From: Heliocidaris tuberculata
Taxonomy: Eukaryota; Echinodermata; Echinoidea; Camarodonta; Echinometridae
DNA length: 64,000 bases
Direction of reading: 5' to 3'
Assembly: GCA_025618425.1 (NCBI GenBank)
Contig: CM046835.1
Location: forward strand, 18,007,995 to 18,071,994
Position 1 is the first letter of the stretch. Every line of letters begins with the position of its first letter. Both the position numbers and the translations under genes were made by a program. The notes under the pieces are model-generated. The model did no database searches. It was not told where the DNA came from and saw only the letters and a list, made by a program, of their open reading frames with translations. Below, one piece after another: positions 25,620 through 39,100 of the stretch.

Positions 25620-25682
25620 GCTGCTGAGAATGAAAAATACTGTACAGTCCATGATTCACTCAGAGAAAGACTAGAGTAGTGG

Positions 25683-25930
25683 CTAGTTGTATGCAGTTTT
25701 GAATAGGTATGTCTTAAGCTGGGTTTTGAAAGTAGACAGCAAATCATAAGAGCGAAGGTAACGAAGGAGACTAGTATAATTCTGCAACCTCAGAGCAGGA
25801 GCAGACAGTGATCTATCACCCAGCAGAGAACATGTTGGAGGTCTCTCAATTAGACATTTACATGCTGATTGTAAATTTGCAAGAGGATTACAACGCCCTT
25901 GAAGGACCCTGTGATGGCTTTGATGAAGAT
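25683..25930 (-). mobile_element. LINE reverse-transcriptase C-terminal fragment
   Basis: Minus-strand translation gives LLGDRSLSAPALRLQNYTSL and LLSTFKTQLKTYLFKTAYN. This matches the GDR.FS..AP.LWNSLP...LS.FK..LKTYLF motif that ends CR1/L2-type ORF2 proteins. It is a short 3' fragment downstream of the zinc-finger gene in antisense. Confidence 0.75.
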
Positions 25931-26313
25931 GGCGTGAAAGCATGGTACTGACACTTATTCTTAGGGCCCCCAAGATTTCATAGCTGCATCACCAGTTCTA
26001 TAATGGGTTATATCTTGTGTGTTGTGCAAGTGTTCAGTTGTTTTTCAGTGGATTTTGATATTACACTTGAAGACCAGGGTGACGCCTATGTAACACTGAA
26101 GTACTGCTTTCTTAACACCAAGAGTGCTGGAAAACAAAGGGCAAATACAGAGGATCTCTAGATGAGTAGCTAACATATCCTACATTGTACTCATGGTACA
26201 TTTTAGCACTTGTTCAATCTCCCATTTTGTCAGTGACATTGGCCAGTTCAATTTCTCTATGATTACTGTACAGGTATCTAAATCCAAGAATTTATGTATT
26301 AGTCTAACACACT

Positions 26314-26676
26314 GGCCAGAATTCACAAAGATGGTAATAGATTTCGACCATGGTTTATGCAGATTTTGTGGTATAAGTGCGCTTGATTTCGTGCTTATAC
26401 TTAGAAAGATCCAATAATGAACGCGCGTGATTGGCAAAGGGCGCAGATTTCACGCTAGTTGCCATGGTTTAGACCATGGTTTATGTAAATTAATTGAAAT
26501 AAACTGTGCATAAATTTACATAAACCATGGCAACTAGCGTGAAATCTGCGCCCTTTGCCAATCACGCGCGTTCATTATTGGATCTTTCTAAGTGTACGCA
26601 TGAAATCAAGCGCACTTATACCACAAACTGCATAAACCATGGTCTAAATCTATTACCACCTTTGTGAATTCCGGCC
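26314..26676. mobile_element. Near-perfect foldback element (3-bp ACT flanks)
   Basis: The left arm from GGCCAGAATTCACAAAG is inverse to the right arm ending CTTTGTGAATTCCGGCC-type sequence, over about 155 bp with few mismatches. ACT lies directly outside both ends, consistent with a 3-bp target duplication (PIF/Harbinger-like, inferred). Open frames within are inverted shadows. Confidence 0.85.
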
Positions 26677-27970
26677 ACTGAGTCACAGAAATCCATAAAT
26701 GATACAAAATGTATGTACCTTTTGTTTAATAGGCACGAGTTATACTCTTTCAAATAGAAAAGAATGTACATGTAGGTGTGTGATTTCTGGTGCAGGTGTG
26801 TAGCTGCATGTACTCTCACTGGTAAAACTTTATTAAATTCTTATTTTTATAGTACTGGAATTATTTGTACAAAAGTACATGTAGTCACACACATATGAAT
26901 AGAGACTTACATACATGTAAAGATCTGGAATTGCCTTTTTGAAAAAAAATATCTGCACTTCATTATAGAAATTTGAGTACCCTTGCAGGTGGGAGTTTGT
27001 CTACAGGCTCTCAAGAAATCACTTTTCTTTTCCTCAGGTTAGCTGTTAGACAAACAGTGACCATGTGTATTGTGGTATACAATTACATTTTGTAACTCGT
27101 TGAGAACAGATTTGTTCCAGAATTCAGTACTTATCAAGTCATCTATTACTACTCTTAGCTGAAGATTTTCGTACATAAACAGCTATGTATTCAAAGATCC
27201 ATCTTAAGAGAAATTTGACTGTAATGTTGTACTGATTTAATATGCAGATGGTAAACCTTTTTGGTTTTGATTCAATACAGTTCACACGTTCATTTGATGC
27301 AATGTCATGTATGTCATTATTGCAATAACTCATGCTACTCTGGTTATACTGTACTGTATTATTATCTACTTTGTCATGCATAGATGTAAATGCTGCTTGT
27401 GTCAATATGTTTTAGAGTAAATCCCTCAACAATATGTTTGCAATGGCAGCAAATTATTTTGTGCATTTCTAGCCTGCTTTTGCAATATGTGACAGTGTAA
27501 ATTATGTATAAGTAAATGACTCATTTTAACAGAAATGTGCAATGGGGTTCATTAATTAAGTTTGCATGTATAGTGTGCAATGTAGCTCATTATTGTATAT
27601 GCCTAAAATTTAATTAAACTTACAAGCAGTAATGATGATGTACTTTTGCAAAGCGAAGTGGTGAATTTCTGACCAGGAGACTACAAATTTAACTGACTAC
27701 TCGTTGTTAAATTCACGACCCACTCACGATTCGAGAAATTCGTGAAAATAAAACCTCCATGAAATATATGGCGTATACAGTATATTAGATAAAGTCAGTA
27801 GTACTGTGCATATCAAATGAAGGACTGGATTTGAAGGGAAAAAAAAGAAAGAAAAAAGAAGATATGTACAGGTCTGAATTGCCTGTTTTCTGGCTCGTCT
27901 CTGACGGTTTCCGTTGATATAAAGAGGTAATTTCCTTGGTCTCAAGGAGTTTGTTATAACAATGTTCCAC

Positions 27971-28121
27971 TGTACCTGGCAAATTTCTTTCTTGAAATTC
28001 ACTGTGTACAGATGCCTGCATCTTAAAGTATGTTTGTGTTTCGATATTACTACCCTGGCTTAGGTTCAGCAGCTGTTAACAACACACAGTGAATTTCAAG
28101 GAAGAAATTTGCCAGGTACGT
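27971..28121. repeat. Inverted repeat, about 36-bp arms
   Basis: TACCTGGCAAATTTCTTTC...GAAATTCACTGTGT recurs inverted as ACACAGTGAATTTC...GAAATTTGCCAGGTA, with a spacer of about 75 bp. Confidence 0.85.
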
Positions 28122-29308
28122 GTAACATAACCTCTCGATAATGATCCAGGCCAAATACATTGAGAAAACTCGTATAAGCACAATAACTAACTACAAACTG
28201 GCTTATTTATCGTCAAGTGAATGAATTACTATACCACACTAATCCCACACAGTGTGTTCATGTTTTCAACTGGAATGGAAAGTTTTAGAAAGTGGTTTTA
28301 TTAATATGCCTATTGCCCCATACATGTATAATAGTACCTTTTCTCAAAGCTGTGATATTATGGAACACTAGGCGAAGGCTTCAAGTTCAGTTTATATGAA
28401 ATATAATGTTACCTCACATTTGAATGGCCAGTGCTGTTTAAGCAGATTTGATAGTTTATACCAATAAGCTTGAATTCATTTTCAGTTAGTAATTGTGCCA
28501 AACAATGTATCAGATGTGGCTACATTTAAACTAACGAATAAACAAATAATAAACAGAAAGCCCTAAATAAGATCAGCGCTACCGCAATTGCATGATGGTC
28601 TGCATATCGATAGCCACTCTGAGGTGTTTTTGTGCAGTATCTTCAAGACCAAACACGAGTGAGATATAATGGAGAACAGACATTACCTTTAAACATTTTG
28701 CATCAACTTCAATACTACAGTCACACCACCAAATCGAGTCCATACCGACCAATGATCTCCAAAATTTTACTATTCAGGGTTCTGTAGTGAAATTTTTTGT
28801 TTAGTCCATTGTTGGTTTGGTGTAGGTCTAGACCATGTGACTGGGGTGTATACTAGTACAAAGTATAATACAGTTCAAAATAATTCAACAGTACTCCATG
28901 TATAAAATCTTACATGTATTTTGTCTGATTGAAAACACCTTTTCTCTCATAGTAAGATTATATTCTTGTTATACAGTGTGTGTGTGTATTCTGTCTGAAG
29001 ATAGCTTTCTTGACGTTTTAATTGCCTTTGTGAATCACCCTGATGTTTGTGTGATTATGAATATTCTCTATCATTTATGACATAATTAAATTATTTTCTA
29101 TGTTGACGCAATTTACTGAAGGAAGTAATATCAGTGATATTGGAGTTGTTTTGCAGTCATGCTGCTAGCAGTTGCGATGATGTAAAAAAATAGATTGTGT
29201 GGTGTTTTAGAAAGTGTAAATGTACCTCAAGTAACACACTGACCAGCCTTCTTTAATGCAAAATATATTAAAACTGGCTGAACTTATCCACTCTTGTATG
29301 GAGCACCA

Positions 29309-29565
29309 AGGTGTTGTGGTCTAGTGGATAAGTCACCGGACTGCAGATCACAAGGTATGGCACTAATGTCCTTTGGCAAGACTCTAATCTACATTTGCCA
29401 CTCTCCACCCAGGTGTAAATGGGTACCTGATATGCTTGAGCGCTAGTTACTTTGGCGGCTCAGCTATAACCAGGGTAATAATGTCTAATATAAGCGCCAT
29501 GAGCCTCACTGCGTGACGGATATGAGCGCTATATAAGTGGCCATTATTATTATTATTATTATTAA
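29309..29565 (+). mobile_element. tRNA-derived SINE with (ATT)n tail
   Basis: Starts with a tRNA-like segment carrying A-box-like TGGTCTAGTGG (29317-29327). The body includes CCACCCAGGTGTAAATGGGTAC, and it ends GAGCGCTATATAAGTGG followed by ATT repeats. A GCGCTATATAA plus ATT tail is typical of SINEs mobilised by CR1/L2-type LINEs. The B box is eroded. Confidence 0.75.
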
Positions 29566-29870
29566 TCCAAACAAATTGCTGTATTTTTTAACAGAATGAA
29601 AGAAACATTCAGTTTGAAAAGAAGAAATTGGCCACATCCATTTTATTCATCATGTTATAATATTTTAGTACTTTGTATGTACTGGGTGAATACTTCGCGC
29701 TCTATAGATAAGTGGACAAATTCACCCACTGGTTTTAAAGGTTTTATGCTTTTGAAAAGACCAGCTAATATGTCTCTGATGTAGCAGCACTTTTTATTTG
29801 ACATCACATTTTATTTTGTATCAGGAAAAATAGTACTCACAGAAAAAAAACAAGGGGAATGCCCAGGGCA

Positions 29871-31023
29871 GTCTCGCCTGCATCACGAAATTTTCGGGGC
29901 AAAATTTTCACTTGGTGAAAAATCAAAGGTTGGGGCACTTAAGGGGTGCTGCCCCTGAGCCCTCCCTCCCCCCCCCCCCCCCCCCCTTGTGGGCCAGGTA
30001 CCCCATCTGTATAACTTAAATCCCTTCAAGTAAGATTTATTGGATGGTGAAGTTCATTTGAAATCTAGCTGTGTGTTTCAAAGAAGCAGGATATGTGTAC
30101 ATGAAATAATTGCTATTGGGACACTTTTGGGGTGGTGCCCCTCCATCAGACCCCTTGAAGATAATGGTCTACAATACTTGAACAACTTGAAGTCTCCTTC
30201 CCCTAACAATGATTCCTACCTAGTTTGCTAACAATCTACATGTACATGTGGCAATACATTTTACAGAAGAAAGAAAAATGTCAATCTGGTGTCACAGGCT
30301 CCTTAAGGGATAGGTACCCTATTTGCATTCATTTAGATCCTCTTTGCCTAAGGATGATTCTTACCTAGTTTGGTTAGAACCCAGCCATGCATGTAACAAA
30401 TATCTCATTTTCACAATAAGGGCACTTAAGGGCTGCTGCCCCTGAGCCCCCTTGGAGGCAAGGTACCCTGTTTCAGAAATTGATGTCTCCTTCCTTTAAG
30501 GATGATACCTACCAACTTTGCTAACAATCTTGCATCAGGGCTTAAAGAAGAAGCAAATATGAATCTAATTACTGACATTATTGATGCTCTTGGGGGTGGT
30601 GCCCCCAAGGCTCTCCCCTATATTAGTAGGTACCCCCATCTATATTAACTTAGATCCTCCTTGCCTAAGGATGATCCCTGCCAATTTTGGTTGAAATCCA
30701 CTACCAGCAAAGTTTTGAGAAGTCAAATGCATGTGTACAATACATGTTCATACTACATGTACATACATGTACTGTATGTAGAGACAAAACTGAAATTTAC
30801 CCAAAACTTAACCAAGTTAAACTGTCAGAAGGTGACCTTTAATGTTATGAAAATGTAAGATTTGGGTATTCATTTTCATTATCTGTGATACTCTACAACA
30901 CTTGTGTTCAAGTTTCATGGAAATCGGACGTATACTTTTGAAATGAGAGCATTTCCAAAATTGTTGTCGCCGCCGTCGGAAAAGCGGCGCCTATGTCTCG
31001 CTTTTTGCTTACGCAGGCGAGAC
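29871..31023. mobile_element. 1.15-kb inverted-terminal-repeat element with internal repeats
   Basis: Ends GTCTCGCCTGC (29871-29881) and GCAGGCGAGAC (31013-31023). The inside repeats two blocks several times: GGGCACTTAAGGG.TGCTGCC and a GGTACCC...TAGATCCT.CTT.CCTAAGGATGAT unit at about 29990, 30310, 30470 and 30630. The tail has a further hairpin around CGCCGCCGTCGG. No protein is encoded; a MITE-type element is likely. Confidence 0.7.
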
Positions 31024-32769
31024 AAAAAAAAACCCAGGGAGAACTGATATAGGTTCCATCATAAAAGTCTTTTCTTTTTTTTTTTAACAGTTACTCATAT
31101 CAGATTTCACACACATATATCACATTCATAATAGAGTCTGTCTATAAATAATTAGATTTTGATTATACACATGCACATGAAATTAGGAATGAATGACATG
31201 AATTTTTACCTGTCAAATACCTAATAATTTTGTACATATTTCTGCAACACAGGTATCATGCATAGGCCTACAGTCATAATTTGTATAGAATACTTGTAAA
31301 ATATATTTCAAGAATTTAAATAACAAACATAGTGAACTGGGTGTCAAAAGAATTGCATTTCAACTATAAAATCATTTGACACTCCTCAATATTAAATTGA
31401 AAGTTCAGCCCCATTCTGAAATCTCCAGAATGAAATGGTGACTTTTGGAGCTCTGGATCCTTTCTGAATTCAAATACATACAAGTCAAATTACACAGATT
31501 CTTCAAAGCCCACATTATGCAAAGTAGTATTTCTACAATGTCACTTGCAAGCATCTCGCAATATTTATATATATGCTTGTATATAAAATGAAGAAAATAG
31601 TTCTAATTGTGTATTAAGTATTGGGATTTCAGGTACCTAGTAATACCTTGTTTCCCCAAAACATTAAAAAAAAATGTTTGTCTTGTGAGAAATACAAATT
31701 CATGATTGAATTTATGTATTGGTAGCAGATGAAACCAACATCATTATGGTGACAATTAAGGAGTACATGTCAGTGGTGATCTATATTTTCAAAACTTTGT
31801 AATTTCCTCTCAAGTTGACACATTCATTATCATAATAAACCAGTAGAGATATAAAAATTGTAACCAAATATACATTAATCAGTTGATTGCTAACTACATG
31901 TACTAAGCCTGAGGTAACTGAATGAAACCACTGGAAATGTATTCTTTATGAAAATGAAATCATCTCCAACAGATTAAAACAATAAGGTTGATTATTCCTT
32001 TAATGATATATTGTAATATTAATCATCTTCCAGCATCCCAGAGATGGGTCTAAAATGTATGATCAATGCTGACTGGGTTCCTAAACTTCTCACCAAATAA
32101 TGGGTTTTGAAGTAATGGTTAAATTTTAAAAAATAAGCAATTACCAAGTTAATTTCATAGATACATTCTAAACCAATGAAAGTCTTTCCTCCCTACATAT
32201 CTATGAAAAGTAGACAAATCAGGGAGATTGAAACATATTCCTGTATATATGCTTGAAAGAATATATCTACATAGTTTCTTCACCAAACTACCCATCGGTG
32301 CTTCGGTCATATTCTTGTATCTATTTCACAAAAGGGTATTCTAATCTTAATTTGGCATATTGAGTCAATAACCCATAGTGAATACTCTACAAGTAAAGAG
32401 AGGCATTTTAATGATATTTAATGACTTTTTTTATCATACACATATATTATAACTACTAGTCTGGCATTAGTCAAAACTTCAATATCATGTTTCTTAATAT
32501 ACATGTTGATAGGAGGTTCCACAACCAATCAAACCATGTAAATAACTGACACAATGTGAGGCTTTTCTACAAAATTAGATTCAATTAAAAATATACAAAT
32601 CAAAACATAAACCGTTGATTTCAATGAAAGTTTGTACATGTATTTGGATACCAGTATCTCAAATTTTCCTATTAATCGTACAATGTACGAATTACCTGTA
32701 TTATCTATAAATAAACATACATATTGGTGAAAGTCATTTCCATAAATATAGATTCAGCTTCTAGGTCAC
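31024..32769. other. Intergenic downstream of the ABHD gene
   Basis: AT-rich with no open frame of interest. On the minus strand it could partly be a long 3' UTR of the ABHD gene. Nothing else recognised. Confidence 0.5.
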
Positions 32770-32775
32770 TTTATT
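32770..32775 (-). terminator. Candidate polyadenylation signal for ABHD gene
   Basis: TTTATT on the plus strand reads AATAAA on the minus strand, about 150 bases after the ABHD stop codon. Other AATAAA motifs occur further on. Confidence 0.4.
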
Positions 32776-32926
32776 TTTGTACATTAACATATGAATGATA
32801 TTCACACTAAAGTAATTAAACTGAAAATATCTACTGGATCTACAGACTGGATCTACAGACATGAATGATTTGCAACTATACAAACTAAAATATCTGAATA
32901 TTCTATTAGAGGTAAAACAGGCAAGC

Positions 32927-33111
32927 TTATTCCCGTGCTAAATAATCTTTTCCTTCATTAAAGATGGCACTTATAAACTCTGAGAAGATATCACTCATGT
33001 ATGTCTTTCCACCACTGGGGAATATTCCCTTCATGAATCCACAATGGCCACCGTGGGAGGTCATCGCTATGGCAACATTTGATGACTTCCTGGCTTCATC
33101 AAGGGGAATGG
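32927..33111 (-). CDS. ABHD3: ABHD-like exon 9, catalytic histidine and stop
   Basis: Encodes IPLDEARKSSNVAIAMTSHG, then GHCGFMKGIFPSGGKTYM and a C-terminal end in DYLARE with a TAA stop. The SHGGH.GF motif carries the catalytic histidine. The acceptor is actgcag. Confidence 0.94.
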
Positions 33112-36100
33112 CTGCAGTGAGAAAAAGTGAAAGACAATTGACAGTCAAAGGAAATATGAATTGATACTTATGCACAAAAAGCTTTACACAGACATTGACA
33201 TGAGGGAGTTTCAATACATTTGGTCGCCAGCCAAAAGGGTATATACAATATTTCCCTGACGATTATATTTCACAGATCAAACAATGCTATGGGACATGTA
33301 GTTATGAGATAAACTAAATCATCAAATGTTAGTATACAGCTGAAGTCACTTTATTGATTTTTGAAGCCTTGATGAAAGAAATTAAATAGTTTACAAAAAA
33401 ACAAAAAACTTTTACATAAATATTCAAGTAAACCGCATGACTGTCTGTTTTGTACGTTAGGAGTTGTCATAAATACCACACTCAAGTTAACTTGTGATCA
33501 ATTCTGATCAATTATAAATACAACCCTCTATATGAAGGGGCCCCTGGTATAATTAGAATTGGTATTGGGATGATTTACAGTGCATAGATAAATCTGGTAA
33601 ATATTTGGGATTTTTTTTTTCATTGAGGGCAGAGCCTGATCGGTTAAGAGTAGGCATTTTGTCTGTCCGTGATATTAAATATTTCACGGATTATAATTTT
33701 AGTAGGCGACTATGGCAACCAAATTTTACCAGATTTCAACTCCATTAGTAGTGCCCTTCACAATGAAACATAAAATTGCTCTCTTCAAGTAAATACTTAT
33801 TTTCTACAAGCCATCAAACCTTCAAAATTTGTCAAATGTCTCTGTGACTAAGGCTTGGCATTAAAATTTCCTTCTTTGAGAACCATTCATTGTAACCATC
33901 ATAGTACTTTAACTTTGGGTGTTTAATTCAGAAAAAAAAAGCAGGAACTTACTGTAGATCGGTGAGAAGGCATCATCAGCAGCATTGAGACAGAGGGTAG
34001 GTACAGTGATTTTAGACAGCTTGCCCCTAGGGCTAGAGCTGCTGTAGTAGTGATGGACATCTTGATAGCCGAACACCTTGACCGTCAGACGGGAGTCAAA
34101 CTCTCTCAACGTGCGGGACTGGATATTAGGAGTGCAAATTGTGATGGATTCAATGGTATGTCTATTAATATTTAGTGAATACATACAATGATTAAATTTG
34201 CAATTCTATCAACTTTTAAGCTGTTCATATTGTATATCATATCTAGTGGCGTATATAGATTAATGAACAGAATCATCTTCACACAGATACCGACTCGGAG
34301 AAACCTCCATAAATGGGGCTTGGCAAGTGATAGCAATTGTTTTCATTGTAACGTTGAAGAAGACGTAGTCCATGCTTTTTTAGCCTGCAAGTTAAATGAA
34401 CCACTTTTTGTTTTCGTAAGAAATGTCATAAGAGAGGTTTTTCATGTAGAGATACATTTTGATATCTCTTACATATTAACACTAGAGAATGACGATTTAG
34501 GTGTCGTGCTTTTTATTGCTTTTTGGTGTATTTACAAATTGATTTTGGAAATAAATGCATCTGGCCACGATAGAAGAAAGAATGGTCTAATTTTTTTTAT
34601 TTAAAAGAGAAGTAGAAAAAAAGAGTACTCTTAAATGAAACGACGAAAAGAAGACTGTAAGTTACTTAATAAATTATTGTATTACATTTGAATAGACCAT
34701 TTACGTGATGTAATCAAACAGTGGGATCGCGGACTGCATACATTAAGTGTTGTTGGGTTAGCAGCGACCGATGTATGTGGTTCGGGATCCTGCTTATGCA
34801 TAACAGGTGAGTGTTTGCTTGTTGTTATTGCACTTTGGGATGAAAGCATTACGGAGGTGGCCTATTTACATTCATTGAAATGCTATCATTGGAAACCTAT
34901 TATGTTGTACAGACTTAAATTATGAATGTTTAACTCAACTGTGAGATGTATATTTTAGTGGATTTTGAACAACATTGTTGAAGATTATTCTTGTAATTAC
35001 ACAGTAATTGTTTGTTTATATTTTGATTTTTGTAAATAAAATCCTCGAATGGGAGGGAAAAAAAAAAAATCTTCACACTGATGAAGTTTGGCAGCCCTAT
35101 GCTTGATCGTATCAAATATGTATTTAATGTCTCGGGCACTTTGGAAAAGCAGTTTTAGAAATGATGCTGAATAAAGCCACCAAGTACATGTATATTATAA
35201 ATCATAAACTTCTCAAAGTTTCATGTCACAAAATAAATCAATCACAACAATATTATTTTTGCAGTTCATGAAACTTTCAGGCAGCAAAAGTTTCCAGTTT
35301 TACAAAAATGAAGACAATAAATCAATGAATAAGAGATGAATGGATAAACAAATAGATAAGCACATTCAGGACATTGTTGAGAGGATAATTAGTATAAAAT
35401 GATTTAGACTTCATTCCAACAACTATAAAGTAAATATACATAATGAGATTTATTTTTTATCAGTTAGGTCCAAAATTCCTTTTTCCACTTTCACAGTGAT
35501 GGATCAGTAAAAAGACAAGTGCTTATCAACATTGTTACATCTTTGGATGTTATGTATGAATCCTAAAGGGCTAAGGATGTGCCCATAAAATTGTTAAAGT
35601 TATTCACTTCCTTTATGATTAAAGGATAATATCCATTAATAAATTCTCATTTAAAAACTTACCTTACAAACAGAAGGTAAATCATAATGGTCTCTAAATG
35701 GAAGTCCTTTTCTGTAATAACAAACAATATTAAGATATCAAAATGAAGTATTAAATGCACTTGTGATTTTTGTCAACAGAATTTCTTCATTCCTCCTAAC
35801 TTAATGCACTTTTCTTTAAACACACATGCTATGGATTTGATATGAAATACACCATGCAAAAAGATTGTTAAACTGCATGATCATGTATGTATAACAAATT
35901 ACTGAATATCACATGATTGCTTTTTACCCTATAGGATACTCTTTAACAAATAGTCAAATACCCTAATATTTATTTTAAAAATATACCCTGTACATCATGT
36001 CCGTTTAAAACAACTAATCCAGGCTTCCAGCCCTTGGACAACTACTGTTTCCAACAATTTCCTCTTAGGAAAATTAGTCAATATTCGAACACTCAAATTC

Positions 36101-39100
36101 TTCACATAGCTTACTGCCAATCGGTAATTGAATACCACTTTTCTCACTATTCGAATATTCATCCAATAATAAATAGTGATTTGGACATTCTATTACCTAA
36201 AACATGATGACAAAAATGATCTTTATAACATCAGGAAATACTGCATAACAGACGATTAGCACATAAAAGGCATAAAGAGACATTTTACTTGCTAAAACAA
36301 TAATACAGAGGTCCAAAATGTGCCATGAAAAGTAAAAAAAAAAACACGAAAGTAAAAGAGTTATGGCATCACTTCGACAATGAAACACACAAGCCAGTCG
36401 GCCACAATCGGTCTATAGTCACCCGGTACAGCAGCCTAGCTCACTACTGTCTGTGCAGAGCTCTGCGCTTGTGTATTGTGGCTGGCTAGTTCAGCTCTGA
36501 TAAATGGAGTAAAGATGATTGTAATTCTTCAAATATGAAACATCGCTGCAATTTTATGGACACTAACAACATTGTTTTAAAAAAGTAAAAATCATCACTT
36601 TACAGTAATCCTGTGATATAACTGTCTCTGTGATATTATTTGTTTTTTGTTTTGACAGTCTTTGTGATCCTATTTTGTCTCGTACTTTGTGGCTAGTGGC
36701 TTTTCTTGTGTTGGTGCATGCGCAATGTGGCTTGAATGTTTCCTTCGAGGTGTATGATAAACTTAAGAATTATTAACTTATGAATATCCTTTCACTGCAA
36801 TTTTCTTAATGCTTACAGAATTGTTTAAAAATATGAAATATCATCACTTTATGGTAAACTTGTGTCGTAACTCTTTAAGTGATATTTTGTTGTTGTTTTG
36901 ATAGTCCTTGTAATCCTATTTTGTCTAGTATTTTGTGACTCCATGCTTGTATTAACGCATGTGCACTGTTGCTTGAATGTTTCCTTTGAGGTGTACAATA
37001 AAGCAAGAATTATTAACTTTCAAATATCATTTCCCTGCAATTTTCTTGACTCTTGCAGAATTGTTTAAACATAGGATAAATTGTCACTTTACAGTAAAAT
37101 TGTTGTATAAACTGTCTCTGTGCTACTATTTGTTGTTGTTGTGATAGTCATTGTGATCCTATTTCGTTTTGTATTTTGTGTTGTGGCTTCTATTCAACTT
37201 TGCTTGTGTTAGCGCATGCGCACTGCGGCTTGAATGTTTCATTCGAGGTGTACGATAAAGTAAGAATTATTTAAAACTTTCAAATATCATTTCACTCCAA
37301 TTTTATTGACGCTTACAAAAATAGACTAGAAGAATTTTCGACCGCGCACGGTCCGAATTTATGCCTCCGCCAACAACCGATTGGAAATGTATGGCATATA
37401 TGTACACTTTGGTTACTTGGTTAGTGTTGAAAGTATTAATGACCAAACATCGTTGGTTAAATAATGACAAAGAAACATTATTTGTTTGGGAAGCTGTTTT
37501 TAACCATCACATTGGTTTGATCGACCACCTGGAGATTGGTTGTGTTTTTGACCAATTTTATTGGTTGAAAATGGTTACCAATTTTGGATTGGTTATTGTC
37601 AATATGTTGGTTAGATATGCACCAATAGATGTGGTTTATGACCCCAAAATCTAAGCAGATCATTGCCCCTCCCATATGCATGCATGAGCCAAGTCTGAAG
37701 ATGATCCGTCAAATGGTTCTTAAGTTATCACAAGAACAAGCCATTTCTATGTATTTTATTGAACTCAGTGACCTTGAACTTTAACCTCATGACCCCAAAA
37801 TCTAATCAGACCATTGCCCCTCCCGTATGCATACATGAGCCAAGTCTGAAGTTGATCTGTCAAATGGTTCTTAATTTATTGCAAGAACAAGCCATTTTAA
37901 TATATTTTATTGAACTCTGTGACCTTCAACTTTAACCTCATGACCCCAAAATCAAATCAAGGCATTGCCCCTCCCATATGCACACTCCAGCCAAGTCTGA
38001 AGTTGATCCGTCAATCAGTTTTTAAGTTGCAAGAACGAATCCATTTTCATGTAACATTTTTATGTATTCTATTGAACTCTGTGACCGTGAACTTTAACCT
38101 CCTGACCCCAAAATCTAATCAGCGCATTGCCCCTCCCATATGCACACTCCAGCCAAGTCTGAAGTTGATCAGTCAATTGGTTTTTAAGTTATCGCAAGAA
38201 CGAACCATTTTTATGTATTCTATTGAACTATATGACCTTGAACTTTAACCTCATGACCCCAAAATCTAATCAGCGTATCGCCCCTCCCATGTGCACACTC
38301 AAGCCAAGTCTGAAGTTGATTCGTCAATCAGTTTTTAAGTTATCGCGAGAACAAAACCCGTACGGACGGACGGACGGACGGACGGACGTACGGACGGACG
38401 GATGGACGACCCGAAAACATAATGCCTCCGGCTACCACCTACGGTGGGCGGAGGCATAAAAATACCATCACTTCACGGAAAACTTGTGTCATAACTGTCT
38501 CCTCTGTGGTATTATTTGTTGTTTTGGGAGTCCTAGTGATCCTATTTCGTATTGAAGTTTGTGGCTTTTTTCCTTGCATTTGCACATGCGTCTTGTTTTG
38601 TTTGACGTTTAAAATGAAATTAACCTTCAAATTTACTATCATTGTAATTTTCTACTCCCCTAAATTTATTGCTAAACCAAGTAAGGTACATCACCATACG
38701 GTAATCCTGTCTAGTAATTGTCTGTTTGATATTTATTTTCTTGTTTTGATAATCATTTTAATCCCATTTCTTCTTGCATTTGGAAGTTACTTTGACTAGA
38801 CTAGAGTGAGCGTCGCTGCTGTCAACCGGAAGTGGAGTTCGACGCAATACTTTCCATTTCCCGACATTTCTTAGGTACCGTTGGCCATTGCGGACAGGTA
38901 ACTGTCAAGCTCTGCATACGGTAGGTTTTGAAACTACGTATTCAAAATATTCAAACTATTCCAATACCTGCTTGCTCAAATATTCGAATAGTAAAAATAA
39001 CTTCCCGGACAACAACCTGGCTAGGACAACTACCCCCTCAGATAATTACCCATCCCCTACTGATCAACCATCATCCACAAAACTAAACACTATCATCAAG

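Larger units (their letters stand above)
25931..29308. other. Intergenic, repeats only
   Basis: Contains the foldbacks at 26314-26676 and 27971-28121. The rest is AT-rich with no recognised exon; some may be 3' UTR of the zinc-finger gene. Confidence 0.5.

Noticed and set aside
37910..38459. Repetitive 112-aa and 78-aa plus-strand frames with SLKLI.Q.VFKL repeats
   Set aside because: They translate the 152-bp internal repeats of an inverted-repeat element and shift frame between units.
36540..38800. Regularly spaced repeats that might suggest a CRISPR array
   Set aside because: Units are about 245 bp of diverged tandem sequence without short identical repeats and unique spacers, in a eukaryotic intron.
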